Assembly: GCF_002556545.1 (NCBI RefSeq)
Contig: NZ_CP022685.1
Coordinates: forward strand, 4,628,001 to 4,692,000
Length of the DNA: 64,000 nt
Direction of reading: 5' to 3'
Source: Streptomyces formicae
GTDB lineage: Bacteria > Actinomycetota > Actinomycetes > Streptomycetales > Streptomycetaceae
Shown: piece by piece, positions 34,935 through 45,100 of the stretch
How positions within the stretch are numbered: the first letter of the stretch is position 1
Layout: each line of letters starts with the position of its first letter
Translations under genes and position numbers: made by a program
The notes under the pieces: model-generated
Databases searched by the model: none
What the model saw: the letters and a program-made list of their open reading frames with translations, nothing else
What the model was told of the DNA's origin: nothing

Positions 34935-35840
34935 TCACTCCAGCCCGAAGAGCCGCGCCCCGTTGTCGTACACGACGCCCCGCAGCCAGTCGTCCCCGAG
35001 GCCGAGCCGTTCGAGCGAGTCGAGCTGATGGGTGTACGGGTACGGGATGTTCGGGAAGTCCGAGCCGAGCAGCACCCGGTCGCCCAGGTCGGCGAGGCGC
35101 CCCGCCTCACCGGGCGGGAACGGCATGAGCCGCTCGCTGAAGTCCGTGAACGCCATCGTCGTGTCGAGCCGCACCTCCTCGTACTGCTCGGCGAGCGTGA
35201 AGAACTCGGCGTACTCGGGCATGCCCATGTGCGCGATGACGAGCCGCAGCCGTGGATGGCGGGCGAGCAGCTTCGCCATCGGCTCGGGGCCGGTGTGCTT
35301 GCCCGGGTGGGGCCCGGAGCCGCAGTGGATGACGATCGGCACCCCGGCCTCGGCGAGCAGGCCCCAGACGCCGTCGATGAGCACGTCGTTCGGGTCGTAG
35401 GCGCCCACCTGGATGTGCGACTTGAAGACCCGGGCCCCGGACTCGACGGCTTCTCGTACGTACGTCTCCACGCCCGGCTCGGGGAAGAACGTCGCGGTGT
35501 GCAGGCAGTCGGGCGTGCGCCGCGCGAAGTCGGCGGACCAGCCGTTGAGCCACCGCGCCATGCCCGCCTTGTGCGGATAGAGCATCGAGGTGAAGGCCCG
35601 CACCCCGAACTCCCGGAGCAACGCGACCCTGCGCTCCTCCTCGTGCCGGTAGGTGATGGCCCAGTCGACGCCGTCGAAGAACGCCCATACCTTGTTCAGG
35701 ACGCGTTCCGGCATGAAGTGCGTGTGCACGTCGATCAGGCCGGGCACGCCGAGGCGCTCGGCGAAGCGGCGGACGTATTCGGCCTCGGCTCTGGTGCTGG
35801 TGCTGGTGCTGGATTCAGTCGCCCCCGACGGATCACACAT
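34935..35840 (-). CDS. amidohydrolase family protein
   Basis: A 301-residue TIM-barrel metal-dependent hydrolase of the amidohydrolase_2 type. The metal site is seen in I-D-V-H-T-H-F, followed by F-K-S-H-I-Q, V-I-H-C-G, A-H-M-G-M and G-S-D-F-P near the C-terminus, the usual His and Asp ligands. Substrate unknown. The ATG at 35840 is preferred to the upstream GTGs at 35846 and 35849 because GAGGG lies five bases ahead. It is upstream of the orphan regulator on the same strand, 93 bp away. Confidence 0.88.
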   Translation of the reverse strand: MCDPSGATESSTSTSTRAEAEYVRRFAERLGVPGLIDVHTHFMPERVLNKVWAFFDGVDWAITYRHEEERRVALLREFGVRAFTSMLYPHKAGMARWLNGWSADFARRTPDCLHTATFFPEPGVETYVREAVESGARVFKSHIQVGAYDPNDVLIDGVWGLLAEAGVPIVIHCGSGPHPGKHTGPEPMAKLLARHPRLRLVIAHMGMPEYAEFFTLAEQYEEVRLDTTMAFTDFSERLMPFPPGEAGRLADLGDRVLLGSDFPNIPYPYTHQLDSLERLGLGDDWLRGVVYDNGARLFGLE

Positions 35841-35912
35841 GGCCACCACCCTCGGCCCCCGGCGACGATGTTGTCCACCCTCCTCAAGGAGGACCTCAGG
35901 GAGGACGAGGTC

Positions 35913-36791
35913 TCAGAACAGCCCCTCCTGTTCGCCCCCGCTCCCGTTCCCGCCCTCCCCTTCCCGCACCACCCGCACCGGCACCGTCACGCCCGCCCCC
36001 GCGTCGGCCCGCGCCAGCTCCCACCCCACGAGCACCCGGGCGTCCACGACCAACACCCCCGCGTCGCCCGCCAGATGGAGATCGGGTCCGGCCGCCGCGA
36101 CGAGGCGGCCCGCGACCGTGCCACCGTCGACGAGTTCCCGGACGACCCCCGCGGCCGCCCCGAGCCCCGGCAGGCCGAAGGCATCCGCGTGGTCGACGGC
36201 CTCGAACGCCACCCGCTCCAGCGTCTCCGCCCATCCGTCGAGCGCGACCGCCCTCCGGTGCAGCTCCGCCAACTCCCCGGCCCGCTCGGCCCGTTCGGGC
36301 AGCGCCGTCCGCACCGAGCGCTTCTTGTCGTACGAGACCCGGTCCGGCACGCCGAGCGCGGCCCGCAGCAGCTCCTCCGTGCGCCGCGCCGCCATCAGCG
36401 GCCCGCGCCCCAGCCAGCAGAACGCCACCGCCCCCTGCTCGAGGAGCCGCACGGAACCCCGCTCCTCCGCCGTGATGCCGACCTTCAGCAGACCGGGACC
36501 GAACCACGCCAGGTACACCCGGTACGTACGCGGATCGTCGGGCACCCCGTCCGCCGCGACCGAGAACGCCCGGTCGAGCCGCGCGCACTCCGGACAGCGC
36601 GCCTGCGTAGCGCGGCCCGGCACCACGGCCCGATGCGGGCACGGGTTCCCCCGCGCGCCCACGCACCGCCGTTCGCCGACGGCCCGGAACCCGATGTCCT
36701 TCCCGTACGGCAGGTCGCTGCGCCTACCGCCCGCCCACCGCAGCACGGGCCTCCCGTCCGGCCAGCCGAGCCCCGCGCAACGCCACTCCAC
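35913..36791 (-). CDS. DUF2797 family protein
   Basis: A 292-residue protein of the DUF2797 family. Cysteine pairs near the N-terminus (C-P-H-R and A-R-C-P-E-C) suggest a zinc site. The segment Y-R-V-Y-L-A-W-F-G-P-G-L-L-K-V-G-I-T near residues 90-108 resembles a GIY-YIG nuclease core. Biochemical role not established. The GTG at 36791 overlaps the end of the upstream membrane protein gene by 68 bp, implying translational linkage. Confidence 0.85.
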   Translation of the reverse strand: MEWRCAGLGWPDGRPVLRWAGGRRSDLPYGKDIGFRAVGERRCVGARGNPCPHRAVVPGRATQARCPECARLDRAFSVAADGVPDDPRTYRVYLAWFGPGLLKVGITAEERGSVRLLEQGAVAFCWLGRGPLMAARRTEELLRAALGVPDRVSYDKKRSVRTALPERAERAGELAELHRRAVALDGWAETLERVAFEAVDHADAFGLPGLGAAAGVVRELVDGGTVAGRLVAAAGPDLHLAGDAGVLVVDARVLVGWELARADAGAGVTVPVRVVREGEGGNGSGGEQEGLF

Positions 36792-37353
36792 CGTGCTGTT
36801 CCCCTCGTCCTCGTCCGCGTCCCGCCGCCGTGCTCCCGCGCCGCCGGCGCAGCGCGTACGCCACGGTGACGGCCCCGAGGAGCGGTCCCCAGGCGAGCAG
36901 CGGCGCGTAGCAGAGCGTCATGACCCACCACAATGCTCCGTCGGGAGCGTCGGGTGACCCCATGTTCTCCGAGTCGGTCCAGGTGACCGCGCCGAGGGCC
37001 GTGACGAGGGTGACGGCGGCCGCCCCGAGCGCGGCGGGCACGACGGCGGCCGCCGTGGGGATCCGCCGCCCGCCGAGCACCGGCACCCAGTCGGGCAGCA
37101 CCTCGCCCCACCGGTGCACGAGCCCCAGGGTGAGCAGCCCGAGCGCCTCCGCGAAGAGGCTGAGACCGATCAGGTAGAAGGAACCGGCGCCGGGGAAGTG
37201 GGAGGGATCCAGGAACCCGTCGAACCCGGAGTCCCACCCGAAGGCGATGGCGACCCGCCACAGCCCGGACGGCAGGACGCTCAGCACGGCACCGTGCGCG
37301 GCCCACCGGACCCAGCGCGGTACGACGAGTGCCTCAGCCACGACGCGCCGCAC
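36724..37353 (-). CDS. four-helix membrane protein, unknown
   Basis: A 209-residue membrane protein with hydrophobic helices around residues 16-40, 58-80, 95-122 and 140-168, then an Arg/Gly-rich cytoplasmic tail. No family is recognised. The start GTG at 37353 overlaps the upstream secreted-protein gene by 20 bp, and its own end overlaps the DUF2797 gene by 68 bp, forming a three-gene operon. The basic tail is encoded by the overlap and may be incidental. Confidence 0.7.
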   Translation of the reverse strand: MRRVVAEALVVPRWVRWAAHGAVLSVLPSGLWRVAIAFGWDSGFDGFLDPSHFPGAGSFYLIGLSLFAEALGLLTLGLVHRWGEVLPDWVPVLGGRRIPTAAAVVPAALGAAAVTLVTALGAVTWTDSENMGSPDAPDGALWWVMTLCYAPLLAWGPLLGAVTVAYALRRRRGSTAAGRGRGRGEQHGGVALRGARLAGREARAAVGGR

Positions 37354-38047
37354 CGGCCGCCCCGGCCACCCCGGCCACCGAGGCGGGCAGCGGCGGCAGG
37401 TCGGCGTGCACCACGTCGAACCCGCCCTTGACGACCGGCGCGAACGGCGCGGGCGCCATGCAGGTGCCGACCCTCGGCTCGACCGCGTTCCCCTTCTTGT
37501 CGGTCTTGCGCGGCTCGAAGTTCACGATGTCCCACCCGAACCCGAGCCGGTCGGGCTCGCCGCCCCGCCCCTGCTGCACGCTGAGCCCGAACCGCTTGCC
37601 CACCTTCTCCACGTTCGACTTCGTGACGATCGCGGTGAGCGTCGCGGTCCCGCCGCCGGTGACCATGCAGTCCACGCGCGCCCGGCTCCAGCCGGTCTTC
37701 CTGCCTTCCGACGCGTGCGAGAACTTCACGGTGCCCGTGGCGTCCGTGGGCAGCCCCGGCAGGGAGAGCCCGGGCATGGGCCGGGTGAAGGGCGCGGCCT
37801 TGGCGTCGACGGTGAACTTGATGGTGTCGTCGGGCGAGTAGGCGTACGAGATCTGCCCGGAACCCTGGACCCGGGCCTGTGCCTGTATCTGTGCCTGTGC
37901 CTGCGCCCGCGCCTCGCCCTTGGCGCCGTGTGCCGCCGCGTCCGCGGCGGCGGGTCCCGCCGCCACGACTCCCGCGAGCACGGCGACGGCACCCGCCGCA
38001 CCGATGACACGGACCCCACGGGAACCCCGTACGGAATCGATTCGCAT
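37334..38047 (-). CDS. secreted protein with Q-A repeat, unknown
   Basis: A 237-residue protein with a Sec signal peptide (R-I-D-S-V-R-G then a hydrophobic Ala/Val core, cleavage near A-A-A-D-A at about residue 36). A short repeat Q-A-Q-A-Q-I-Q-A-Q-A follows. The mature domain (about 60-210) is beta-rich with two cysteines (V-D-C-M-V and G-T-C-M-A) that could be bridged. No family is recognised. GAGGAG is well placed before the ATG at 38047. Promoter shared with the divergent kinase gene 201 bp away. Confidence 0.78.
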   Translation of the reverse strand: MRIDSVRGSRGVRVIGAAGAVAVLAGVVAAGPAAADAAAHGAKGEARAQAQAQIQAQARVQGSGQISYAYSPDDTIKFTVDAKAAPFTRPMPGLSLPGLPTDATGTVKFSHASEGRKTGWSRARVDCMVTGGGTATLTAIVTKSNVEKVGKRFGLSVQQGRGGEPDRLGFGWDIVNFEPRKTDKKGNAVEPRVGTCMAPAPFAPVVKGGFDVVHADLPPLPASVAGVAGAAGAARRG

Positions 38048-38247
38048 GCTGAACTCCTCTGTCGTCGCGGCTCCTTGCCGAACGAGGAACAGCCTCGCCC
38101 GCGGCCCCCGCCCCGGCCCATCCGCCGATCAGCACAGAGATCAGGAGGGCTACCCCGGCCGCTATGCCGTTCGGCAGAGGGCCCCTCTCGATCTCCCCCT
38201 CGTACGCTGACCAGCGGGCCCACCAGGGGCCGACAGGGGGGACGAGG

Positions 38248-39405
38248 ATGACGGCAGCACTCGCGGCGGGGACAACGTCCGCTCAGGCACTGGCACTTGG
38301 CGCCCTCCCCATCGCGGCCGCGCTCTGCGCGTCGGCCGTGCCGCTGGCCCGCGGGCGCCTCGACCGGCTCGCGACACCCGCGGCGATCTGCGCGACCCTC
38401 TCCCTGGCGACCGCCTTCGGCTACCCCGCGACCGGCGTGCGCACCGCCCCCGCCTGGAAGCTCGCGGAGGCCGCGCTGCTGCTGGTCCTGTTGGCCGCCG
38501 TGGTCCGCTGGTCACCGTGGCGCGAGGCCAGGATCGTCGCCCCGCTCACCGCGGTGGCGACCGCCGCGTGGCCGTTCCCGCTGGTCGACGGGCCGTTCCT
38601 GGAGCGGACGGGCGCCGCGGCGTTCTGGCTGCTGCCCGCCGTCGCCGCGGCAGCGGCGGGCGCCTACCCGCGCCGCGTGGAGCTGCGCCGCAGGGCCGCC
38701 GTCACCGAGGCGCGCCGCGCCCAGCGGCTCCAGCTCTCCCGCGACCTGCACGACTTCGTGGCGCACGACATCAGCGGCATCGTCGTCCAGGCGCAGGCGG
38801 CCCGGTTCGTCGCCGCCACGGATCCGGCGCAGGCGGTGCTCGCCCTCGAACGCATCGAGAAGGCGGGCCTGAACGCCCTGGAGTCGATGGACCGCACGGT
38901 GGAGATGCTGCACGGCCCGGCACGCTCCCCCGCCGCCGCGCTGCCCGGACTCGACCATCTCCCCTCCCTCGTCGACGAGTTCACGGCCGCGGGGGGCATC
39001 GATGCCGAGCTCAGGCTGCCTCCGGAGACCGCCGAAGCGCTCTCCCGCGAGGCGGGCGCGGCCGCGTACCGCATCGTCGTCGAGGCCCTGACCAACGTCC
39101 GCAGGCACGCGCCCGCGGCCACCCTGGTCCGCATCACGCTGACCCCCACGCCCGCCTCGGTGGAGCTCCAGGTGTCCAACGACGCCCCCGGCACGCCCCG
39201 CGTACCGCTGCCCCGCAGGCGCGCCACCCGCGGCGGCCTCGGCCTCCCCGCCCTGACGGAACACGCCGAGGCCCTCGGCGGCACCCTCACGGCGGGCCCG
39301 CACGGCGCGGGCGGCTGGCGCCTGACGGCGACCCTCCCCAGAACCACCGCACCCGCCTCCGCGCCCGCCCCCGTACCCGCCCACGCCCAGGAGCCGCAGC
39401 AGTGA
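38248..39405 (+). CDS. NarL-type sensor histidine kinase
   Basis: A 385-residue membrane sensor kinase. Several hydrophobic helices occupy about residues 10-135. The HisKA_3 dimerisation box L-S-R-D-L-H-D-F-V-A-H-D-I-S-G-I holds the phospho-acceptor histidine near residue 167. The ATPase domain follows with R-I-V-V-E-A-L-T-N-V-R-R-H-A (N box) and G-G-L-G-L (G box). It forms a pair with the next gene, overlapping it by 4 bp. Start at ATG 38248 behind GACGAGG. The signal is unknown. Confidence 0.92.
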   Translation: MTAALAAGTTSAQALALGALPIAAALCASAVPLARGRLDRLATPAAICATLSLATAFGYPATGVRTAPAWKLAEAALLLVLLAAVVRWSPWREARIVAPLTAVATAAWPFPLVDGPFLERTGAAAFWLLPAVAAAAAGAYPRRVELRRRAAVTEARRAQRLQLSRDLHDFVAHDISGIVVQAQAARFVAATDPAQAVLALERIEKAGLNALESMDRTVEMLHGPARSPAAALPGLDHLPSLVDEFTAAGGIDAELRLPPETAEALSREAGAAAYRIVVEALTNVRRHAPAATLVRITLTPTPASVELQVSNDAPGTPRVPLPRRRATRGGLGLPALTEHAEALGGTLTAGPHGAGGWRLTATLPRTTAPASAPAPVPAHAQEPQQ

Positions 39406-40082
39406 CGACGACCGCCCCGGGAACCCGCATCGTCCTCGCCGACGACCAGGACGACGTCCGCAGCGGATTCCGCCTGATCCTGGACTCCCAGCCGGACATG
39501 ACGGTGGTCGGCGAGGCCGCCGACGGCCTCGCCGCGGTCGAGCTCGCGCACCGGCTGCGCCCCGATCTGCTCATCGCGGACATCCGCATGCCGGGCCTCG
39601 ACGGCCTGGAGGTCACCCGCCGCCTCGCGGGCCCCGACGTCACGGACCCGGCCCGCGTCCTGGTCGTCACGACCTTCGACCACGACGACTACGTCCGTAC
39701 GGCCCTGCGCGACGGCGCCTGCGGCTTCCTGCTGAAGCGCTCGGGCCCCGGCCTCCTCATCGAGGGCGTGCGCGCCGCGATGGCGGGCGACCTCCTGATC
39801 AGCCCGCAGATCACGTTGCGCCTGCTGCGTACGACACCCGCTCCCGGACCCGCGCCGGACGCCGCGCCCACCCCGCTCTCCCCCCTCACCACCCGGGAGG
39901 AGGAGATAGCCCGCCTGGTCGCGGACGGCCTGACGAACACCGAGATCGGCGCGGCGCTCTTCATCTCACCGGGCACGGCGAAGACCCACATCGCCAACAT
40001 CCAGGGCAAGTTGAAGGTCCGCAACCGGGTCGGCATCGCGGCCTGGGCCTGGGAGTCGGGCGTGGCACGTCTCAGCAGGTGA
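39402..40082 (+). CDS. NarL/FixJ-type response regulator
   Basis: A 226-residue regulator. The receiver domain (about residues 8-125) has acidic residues in L-A-D-D-Q-D-D, phospho-acceptor Asp in L-I-A-D-I-R-M-P near residue 60, and a lysine in L-L-K-R-S. The LuxR-type helix-turn-helix is at about 155-215 (L-T-T-R-E-E-E-I-A-R-L-V-A-D-G-L-T-N-T-E-I). The GTG overlaps the kinase stop codon by 4 bp (GTGA). Its end overlaps the convergent chitinase gene by 11 bp. Confidence 0.93.
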   Translation: MTTTAPGTRIVLADDQDDVRSGFRLILDSQPDMTVVGEAADGLAAVELAHRLRPDLLIADIRMPGLDGLEVTRRLAGPDVTDPARVLVVTTFDHDDYVRTALRDGACGFLLKRSGPGLLIEGVRAAMAGDLLISPQITLRLLRTTPAPGPAPDAAPTPLSPLTTREEEIARLVADGLTNTEIGAALFISPGTAKTHIANIQGKLKVRNRVGIAAWAWESGVARLSR

Positions 40083-40821
40083 GGTGCCGCCCGGGACGGA
40101 CGTGCAGCACCTCGGTGAACCCCACGTAGAGGTCGACGCGGTGCCGCATCTGCCGCGGGTTGCCGCCGTCGCACTCGGCGGTCCCGTTCAGGCTGCGGAT
40201 GGTCTCCCCGAAGCCCGCGCCCTTCACCATCGCGGCGTGCCCGCTCATGGTGCCGGGGCCGCTCTGCGTGTTCCAGTACCAGAGCGCGGTCATCCAGGCG
40301 ACCTTCGGATCGCGCTCGACGAGCCAGGGATCGTCGAGCAGGTCGAGCCCGAGGGCGTCACCGGCCGCCTTGTAGTTGAAGTTCCAGCTCAGCATGATCG
40401 CGCCGCGCCCGTAGTAGGCGTCGTGCCCGGCCGGACACCCGTAGGGCTGCGTCTCGTCGCAGAAGATCGGATACGTGTCCTTGTTCTGCGCCACGACGTA
40501 GAAGAGCCCGCCGGTCTCGTGGCTGACGTTGGCCAGGAAGGCGGCGGCCTCGCGCTTGCGCAGCGCCTTGCCCCCGGTGCGCGCGAACTCCGGGTACGCG
40601 CGCGTGGCCGCCACGAGCCCGTCGTACGTGAAGAAGGAGTTCCGCTCCGGGAACATCCGCTCGAACTGCCGCTCACTGACGACGAACCGCGGCTCGTGCG
40701 CCGACGCCCCGCCCCCGGCAGCGGCGCCGGCCACGGCCGGCCCCCCGCCGAACACGAGCCCGCCCAGCACCAACAACACGGCCAGCACGGCCGTCACACC
40801 TCTTGAGCCTCGCCTGGACAT
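40072..40821 (-). CDS. secreted family 19 chitinase
   Basis: A 249-residue glycoside hydrolase family 19 enzyme that cleaves chitin with inversion. A signal peptide (M-S-R-R-G-S-R-G then a hydrophobic Val/Leu core) ends near residue 42. The catalytic domain carries the acid pair: Glu in V-S-H-E-T-G-G (about residue 95) and a second in the Y-G-R-G-A-I-M-L-S-W-N-F-N-Y region. The C-terminal substrate loop holds S-L-N-G-T-A-E-C. No carbohydrate-binding module is present. The ATG at 40821 follows GAGGGGTGG. Confidence 0.92.
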   Translation of the reverse strand: MSRRGSRGVTAVLAVLLVLGGLVFGGGPAVAGAAAGGGASAHEPRFVVSERQFERMFPERNSFFTYDGLVAATRAYPEFARTGGKALRKREAAAFLANVSHETGGLFYVVAQNKDTYPIFCDETQPYGCPAGHDAYYGRGAIMLSWNFNYKAAGDALGLDLLDDPWLVERDPKVAWMTALWYWNTQSGPGTMSGHAAMVKGAGFGETIRSLNGTAECDGGNPRQMRHRVDLYVGFTEVLHVRPGRHLTC

Positions 40822-40910
40822 CGGCAACCACCCCTCGGGTACGGACATCAATTGGTCCGGACCATTGTGCTGCCCATGTCAAGACGACCCTGGAGGCACA
40901 CAAGAACGAC

Positions 40911-40944
40911 CGAAGGCCCCGACGATTTCTCGTCGGGGCCTTCG
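40911..40944 (-). terminator. tRNA-Arg terminator
   Basis: A perfect 15-bp inverted repeat (40911-40925 with 40930-40944), TTTC loop on the plus strand, lies just downstream of tRNA-Arg. On the minus strand no long T-run follows. Confidence 0.85.
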
Positions 40945-40952
40945 ATCAGCTG

Positions 40953-41025
40953 TGCACTCGGCAGGATTCGAACCTGCAACCTTCTGATCCGTAGTCAGAT
41001 GCTCTATCCGTTAAGCTACGAGTGC
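40953..41025 (-). tRNA. tRNA-Arg, anticodon ACG
   Basis: A 73-base cloverleaf with acceptor GCACTCG/CGAGTGC, discriminator A, and anticodon loop CTACGGA. Its A34 is the substrate of TadA, encoded at 20575. Confidence 0.96.
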
Positions 41026-41188
41026 CTGTTTTTTGTTTTCCGCCTTCGCTCCCCGGCCTTGCGGCCCGTTCGCGGCGACAGGAAGAACATTACATGACCG
41101 CCGCCGCCATGTGAAATCCGTTAGTCGCACCCGTTGTGAGCTGCGAAAACACCGCCCTCAGCACTCCGCGCAGACGGCCAGGACGCAC

Positions 41189-41220
41189 CGAAGCCCCGGT
41201 CCGTGAGGACCGGGGCTTCG
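41189..41220 (-). terminator. tRNA-Ser(GCT) terminator
   Basis: A perfect 14-bp inverted repeat (41189-41202 with 41207-41220) and GTGA loop, ten bases downstream of the minus-strand tRNA-Ser. Confidence 0.85.
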
Positions 41221-41230
41221 GATCTTGCGG

Positions 41231-41321
41231 CGGAGGCGGAGGGATTTGAACCCTCGATGGGATTTAAGTCCCAAACCGCATTAGCAGTGCGGCGCCATAG
41301 ACCGGACTAGGCGACGCCTCC
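41231..41321 (-). tRNA. tRNA-Ser, anticodon GCT
   Basis: A 91-base cloverleaf with acceptor GGAGGCG (from 41321) pairing CGCCTCC, discriminator G, anticodon loop CTGCTAA and a long variable arm. T loop TTTGAAT. Confidence 0.95.
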
Positions 41322-41327
41322 AGCTTG

Positions 41328-41385
41328 CACACCACCTGCGCGAGCGCGGGGGTGCGTGCAGATGATGACACAGCCAGGTGGTGTG
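41328..41385. promoter_or_regulatory. 10-bp inverted repeat upstream of the SSI-like gene
   Basis: CACACCACCT (41328-41337) is matched by its reverse complement at 41376-41385, with a 38-bp spacer. It lies between tRNA-Ser(GCT) and the protease-inhibitor gene and could be a looped operator. Nothing else is seen in 41322-41569. Confidence 0.4.
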
Positions 41386-41569
41386 TCACCAATCGCGGCC
41401 CCCACGGTACTAGTCACGCGGCCCCGAGGGCAAAGCGCCGCCGCAGCCCGCAACGCGACGCGGCCCACGGCGTTAGAGGAGGTGGCGGATCCCCTGTCCG
41501 CCACCCGTCCGGAAGCCCTGCCCGGCCGTACCCACCCGGCCGCGCCCACCCGTACCCAGTGGAGCCACC

Positions 41570-41992
41570 ATGCTGCGCCGTCTCGCCCTCACCGCCTTCG
41601 CCTCCGTCGCCGCGCTGTCCGCGCTGCCCGCCACCGCGCACGCCGCCACGGACGTCGTCGCCCCGACCGACCGGCTCACGGTGACGGTCACCGGGTCGGG
41701 CGGCACCGGCGACGGGACGTACGAGCTGAACTGCCACCCGACGGGCGGCACCCACCCCGACGCGGCCGACGCGTGCGCGCGGCTCGACGAGGTCACCGTC
41801 TGGGGGACCGACCCGTTCGCGCCCGTGGCCCCCGACGCCATGTGCACGATGCAGTACGGCGGTCCCGCCACCGCGCACATCACGGGAACCTGGCAGGGGC
41901 GGCCCGTGGACGCGACGTACGACCGCAGCAACGGCTGTGAGATCGGCCGCTGGGACGCCCTCGTGCCGGTGCTCCCCGCGACCTCGGCATGA
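41570..41992 (+). CDS. subtilisin inhibitor-like secreted protein
   Basis: A 140-residue Streptomyces subtilisin inhibitor-like protein. The signal peptide (M-L-R-R-L-A-L-T then an Ala-rich core) is cut near A-H-A-A-T at about residue 25. The family cysteines are present: N-C-H-P near 54, A-C-A-R near 68, then M-C-T-M and G-C-E-I. The reactive loop reads M-C-T-M-Q-Y-G-G in place of the M-C-P-M-V-Y-D-P of SSI, so P1 Met is kept but P3 Pro and P1' Val are changed. Inhibitory activity is therefore uncertain. Start at ATG 41570. Confidence 0.85.
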   Translation: MLRRLALTAFASVAALSALPATAHAATDVVAPTDRLTVTVTGSGGTGDGTYELNCHPTGGTHPDAADACARLDEVTVWGTDPFAPVAPDAMCTMQYGGPATAHITGTWQGRPVDATYDRSNGCEIGRWDALVPVLPATSA

Positions 41993-42178
41993 CCTTCGGA
42001 ACCGCCTCGCCGGAACCGCCCGACCTGCGGCGACCTCTACCGTCCCGTGACCGGGCGGTACCGAAAACTCACATCTTCTGCGTGCGACCTCCCTCTCATC
42101 CGGCGTCGCGCGCGCAACCACTCCCCGTAGACTCCCTCCCGTGACACGCCACGGGCCGAGGGGCAAGATGGCCTGAGC

Positions 42179-45100
42179 GTGTCGGCAAGCAGCGGTAATC
42201 AGGGAGGAAGCGTCGTCGTGAGCAGCAGGCCATCCCGAGGCGCTGCTCGCCTCGCAGCGATACTCGACGCACTCCCCGACGCGTTGGTCCTCGTCAACGC
42301 CAACGGCACCGTCGTGAACGCCAACGCGATCGCCCTTGAGGCGTTCGAGGCGCCCGGCACCGCGCTCGTGGGGCGCGGACTGCTCGATCTGCTGCCCGAG
42401 TTCGACTCGCGGCTCATCCCCGGCTCCATGCGGCGTCCCGACACCATCGACGAGCGCGGGCGCACCAAGCCGACGCGGATGACCGCGCGGCGCACCGACG
42501 GCGGCGAGTTCCCCGTCGAGGTCACCAGCTCCCCGCTGGAGGACGGCAGGACCGCGTACGACCACCACGGCTACACCGGCGACGAACTGCTCATGCTGGT
42601 CGTCCGGGACCTTTCGGGCACCGTGGACACCGAGGCGGAGCTGGCCCGTTCGCAGCGGCAGACCGAGATGATCCTGCGCGCCGCCGCCGAGGGCGTCGTC
42701 GGCACGGACACCGAAGGACGGGTCGTCCTCGTCAATCCGGCCGCCGCCCAGATACTCGGTTTCCGCGCCAGCGACCTCGGCGGGCAGGAACTGCACCCGC
42801 TGGTCCTGCACTCGCGCGCCGACGGCGAGCCGTTCCCCTACGAGGAGTCCCCGCTCGCCGACACGCTGCGCTCCGGGCGCAAGCACCGGGTGCGCGGGCA
42901 GGTCCTGTGGTCCAAGAGCGGCGCCAAGGTGCCGGTCGACCTGACGACGTCGCCGGTGCGCGACGGGGACCAACTGGTCGGCGCGGTGATGACGTTCACC
43001 GACCGCAGGCCCTACGACGAGCTGGCCGAGAAGCACGAGGCCGCCCTCGCCCGGCACGCGGACGAGATGGCCGCCGCCGCCGAGCGGCGCGCCGAGGAGA
43101 TCAAGGCCGCCGAGGAGCAGCGGGCCGAGGAGCTCGCCGCCGAGCAGGAGCGGTACGCGGCGCTCGCCGAGCGCGAGAAGGACCGCTTCGAGGAGCTGGC
43201 CGAGAGCGAGAAGGCGCGGTACGAGGCGCTGGCCGCGCGGCACGAGCAACTCCTCGCCGTACTCGGCTCGTCCCTGCGCGGTCCCCTCGACGAGCTGCGC
43301 CGCGAACTGAACGCGCTCGCCTCGGACGACGCGGGTCAGCTGTGGCCCGAGGCCAACCAGGTCCTGCACCACCTGTCGGCCGGCTACGCCAGGATGACGA
43401 CCCTCGTCGACAACGTCCTCGGCTTCCAACTGCTCGACTCGGGCGACGAACAGCTCTCCCGTACGACGGTCACGCTCGACGCGGTCGTCGCGGCGGGCGT
43501 CGAGGGCGCGGTCGAGCTGATCGGTCCCGGGCGCGCGCAGTTCGCGGTGCACGCGCCGCCGATCGAGTTCACGGTGGACGCCGAACGGCTCGCCACCGCC
43601 CTGGCCCACCTGATCGCCGACGTCGCGGGCATCGACTCCACGGGCAACACCCGCCCCGGCGTCGGCGCGAACGCTCCCGCCGGCGGCTACGTCGACTCCA
43701 CCATCGTCGTGGCGGCGGCCCAGCGCGGCGAGGTCGTCCGCATCGAGGTGCGGGGCCCTTACTCCGGCGGCGACCCGGTGCACGAGCCGATCGTCCGGGG
43801 CATCGTGCGGGCGCACGGGGGCGTGCTGCAGACGCACGAGGTGCCGGGGATGAGCGGCAGTGCGTACGTTCTTGAGGTGCCGATCGGGGCGGGGGTTGCG
43901 GGGATCGCGGGGGCTGGGGCTTCCGGTTCCGGTTCCGGTTCCGATTCCGGTTCCGGTCTCGCTTCCGGTGCGGGTGCCGGTGCGAGCGTTGTCGTGCCCG
44001 AGCAGGCGTCCGGTACGTCGGGTACGTCGGGTGGTGGGCGTCGGCGGGCCCGGCGGCCCTCCGTGGACTCCTTCCTGGAGAGCGGGGGCGGTGAGCCGGT
44101 GGCCCCCGAGGCGGCGGCCGAGCCCGCGCCGACCGGGACGGGACGGCGCAGGGGACGGCGCGCGGCCGAGGCCGGCTCCCCGGAGACCATCGGCGACGCG
44201 GCGAACGCCGAGGTGGCGTCCGACCCGGCTGCCGGTGACACCGCGGGCGGCGCCGGAGGTGCCACGGGCGGTACGGGGCGTCGGCGCGGGCGGCCGAGCC
44301 CCGCCGAGGGCGCCGTCATGACGGCGGCCGAACACGCCGCGGGATCGGCCGCGTTGGGGCTGGGACAGACGGTGCCGCCGCAGGGCGTCCCCGTACCCGC
44401 CGACGGAACGGGCCGTCGCGCGCGGCGGACCGATGAACAGGCCGCGCTGCCCGCCCTTCCCGCGCTGGCTTCCGGGCCCGCGCCTTCGGAGGCGGGGCAG
44501 CTCGGCACGTCCGGCACTTCCGGCACGGGTCGGCGTGCCCGGCGTGCGCTGGCCGCCGCTCAGGAGCGGGCCGCCGCCGAGGAGGCCAACAACGGGCGCG
44601 TCTTCGCCCTGCCGCCCGCCCCGGCCGCCCCTGCCGCCCCCGAACCCGGCCAGGAGCCCCCCGCCGAGCCCAACGGCACCACCGAGCACGCATCGGCTCC
44701 GCACGACCCGACCGACGACCACACCCCGTCGCAGCCGCATCCGGCCACGGCCCCGACGGGCCGCCGCCGCTCGCGCCCGTCGGCCGACGCGGAGCCAGGA
44801 CCGCTGCCCGCGCCGCAGCCGCAGCCGTGGCCCGAGACCCCGGCCCCGGGCACCCCGACGCCCGGCGGGGGCACGGCACTGCCGCCCGAGCGCGGTGCGC
44901 AGAGCCCGGGGCAGCAGCCGCGGGCCGCCCAGCCGCTGCCCGCGGAGGCCGCGCCCGGCGACCCCAACTCGACGCAGGGGCGCGCGATCAGCGTGCGTAC
45001 GCTCGGGCAGGGCGTGCCGTTCGGACAGCAGATCTCGGAGGAGCAGCGCCGTCAGCAGGGTGCGTCCGCCTCCGCGCCCCCGCCGCAGGGCCAGGCGGGC

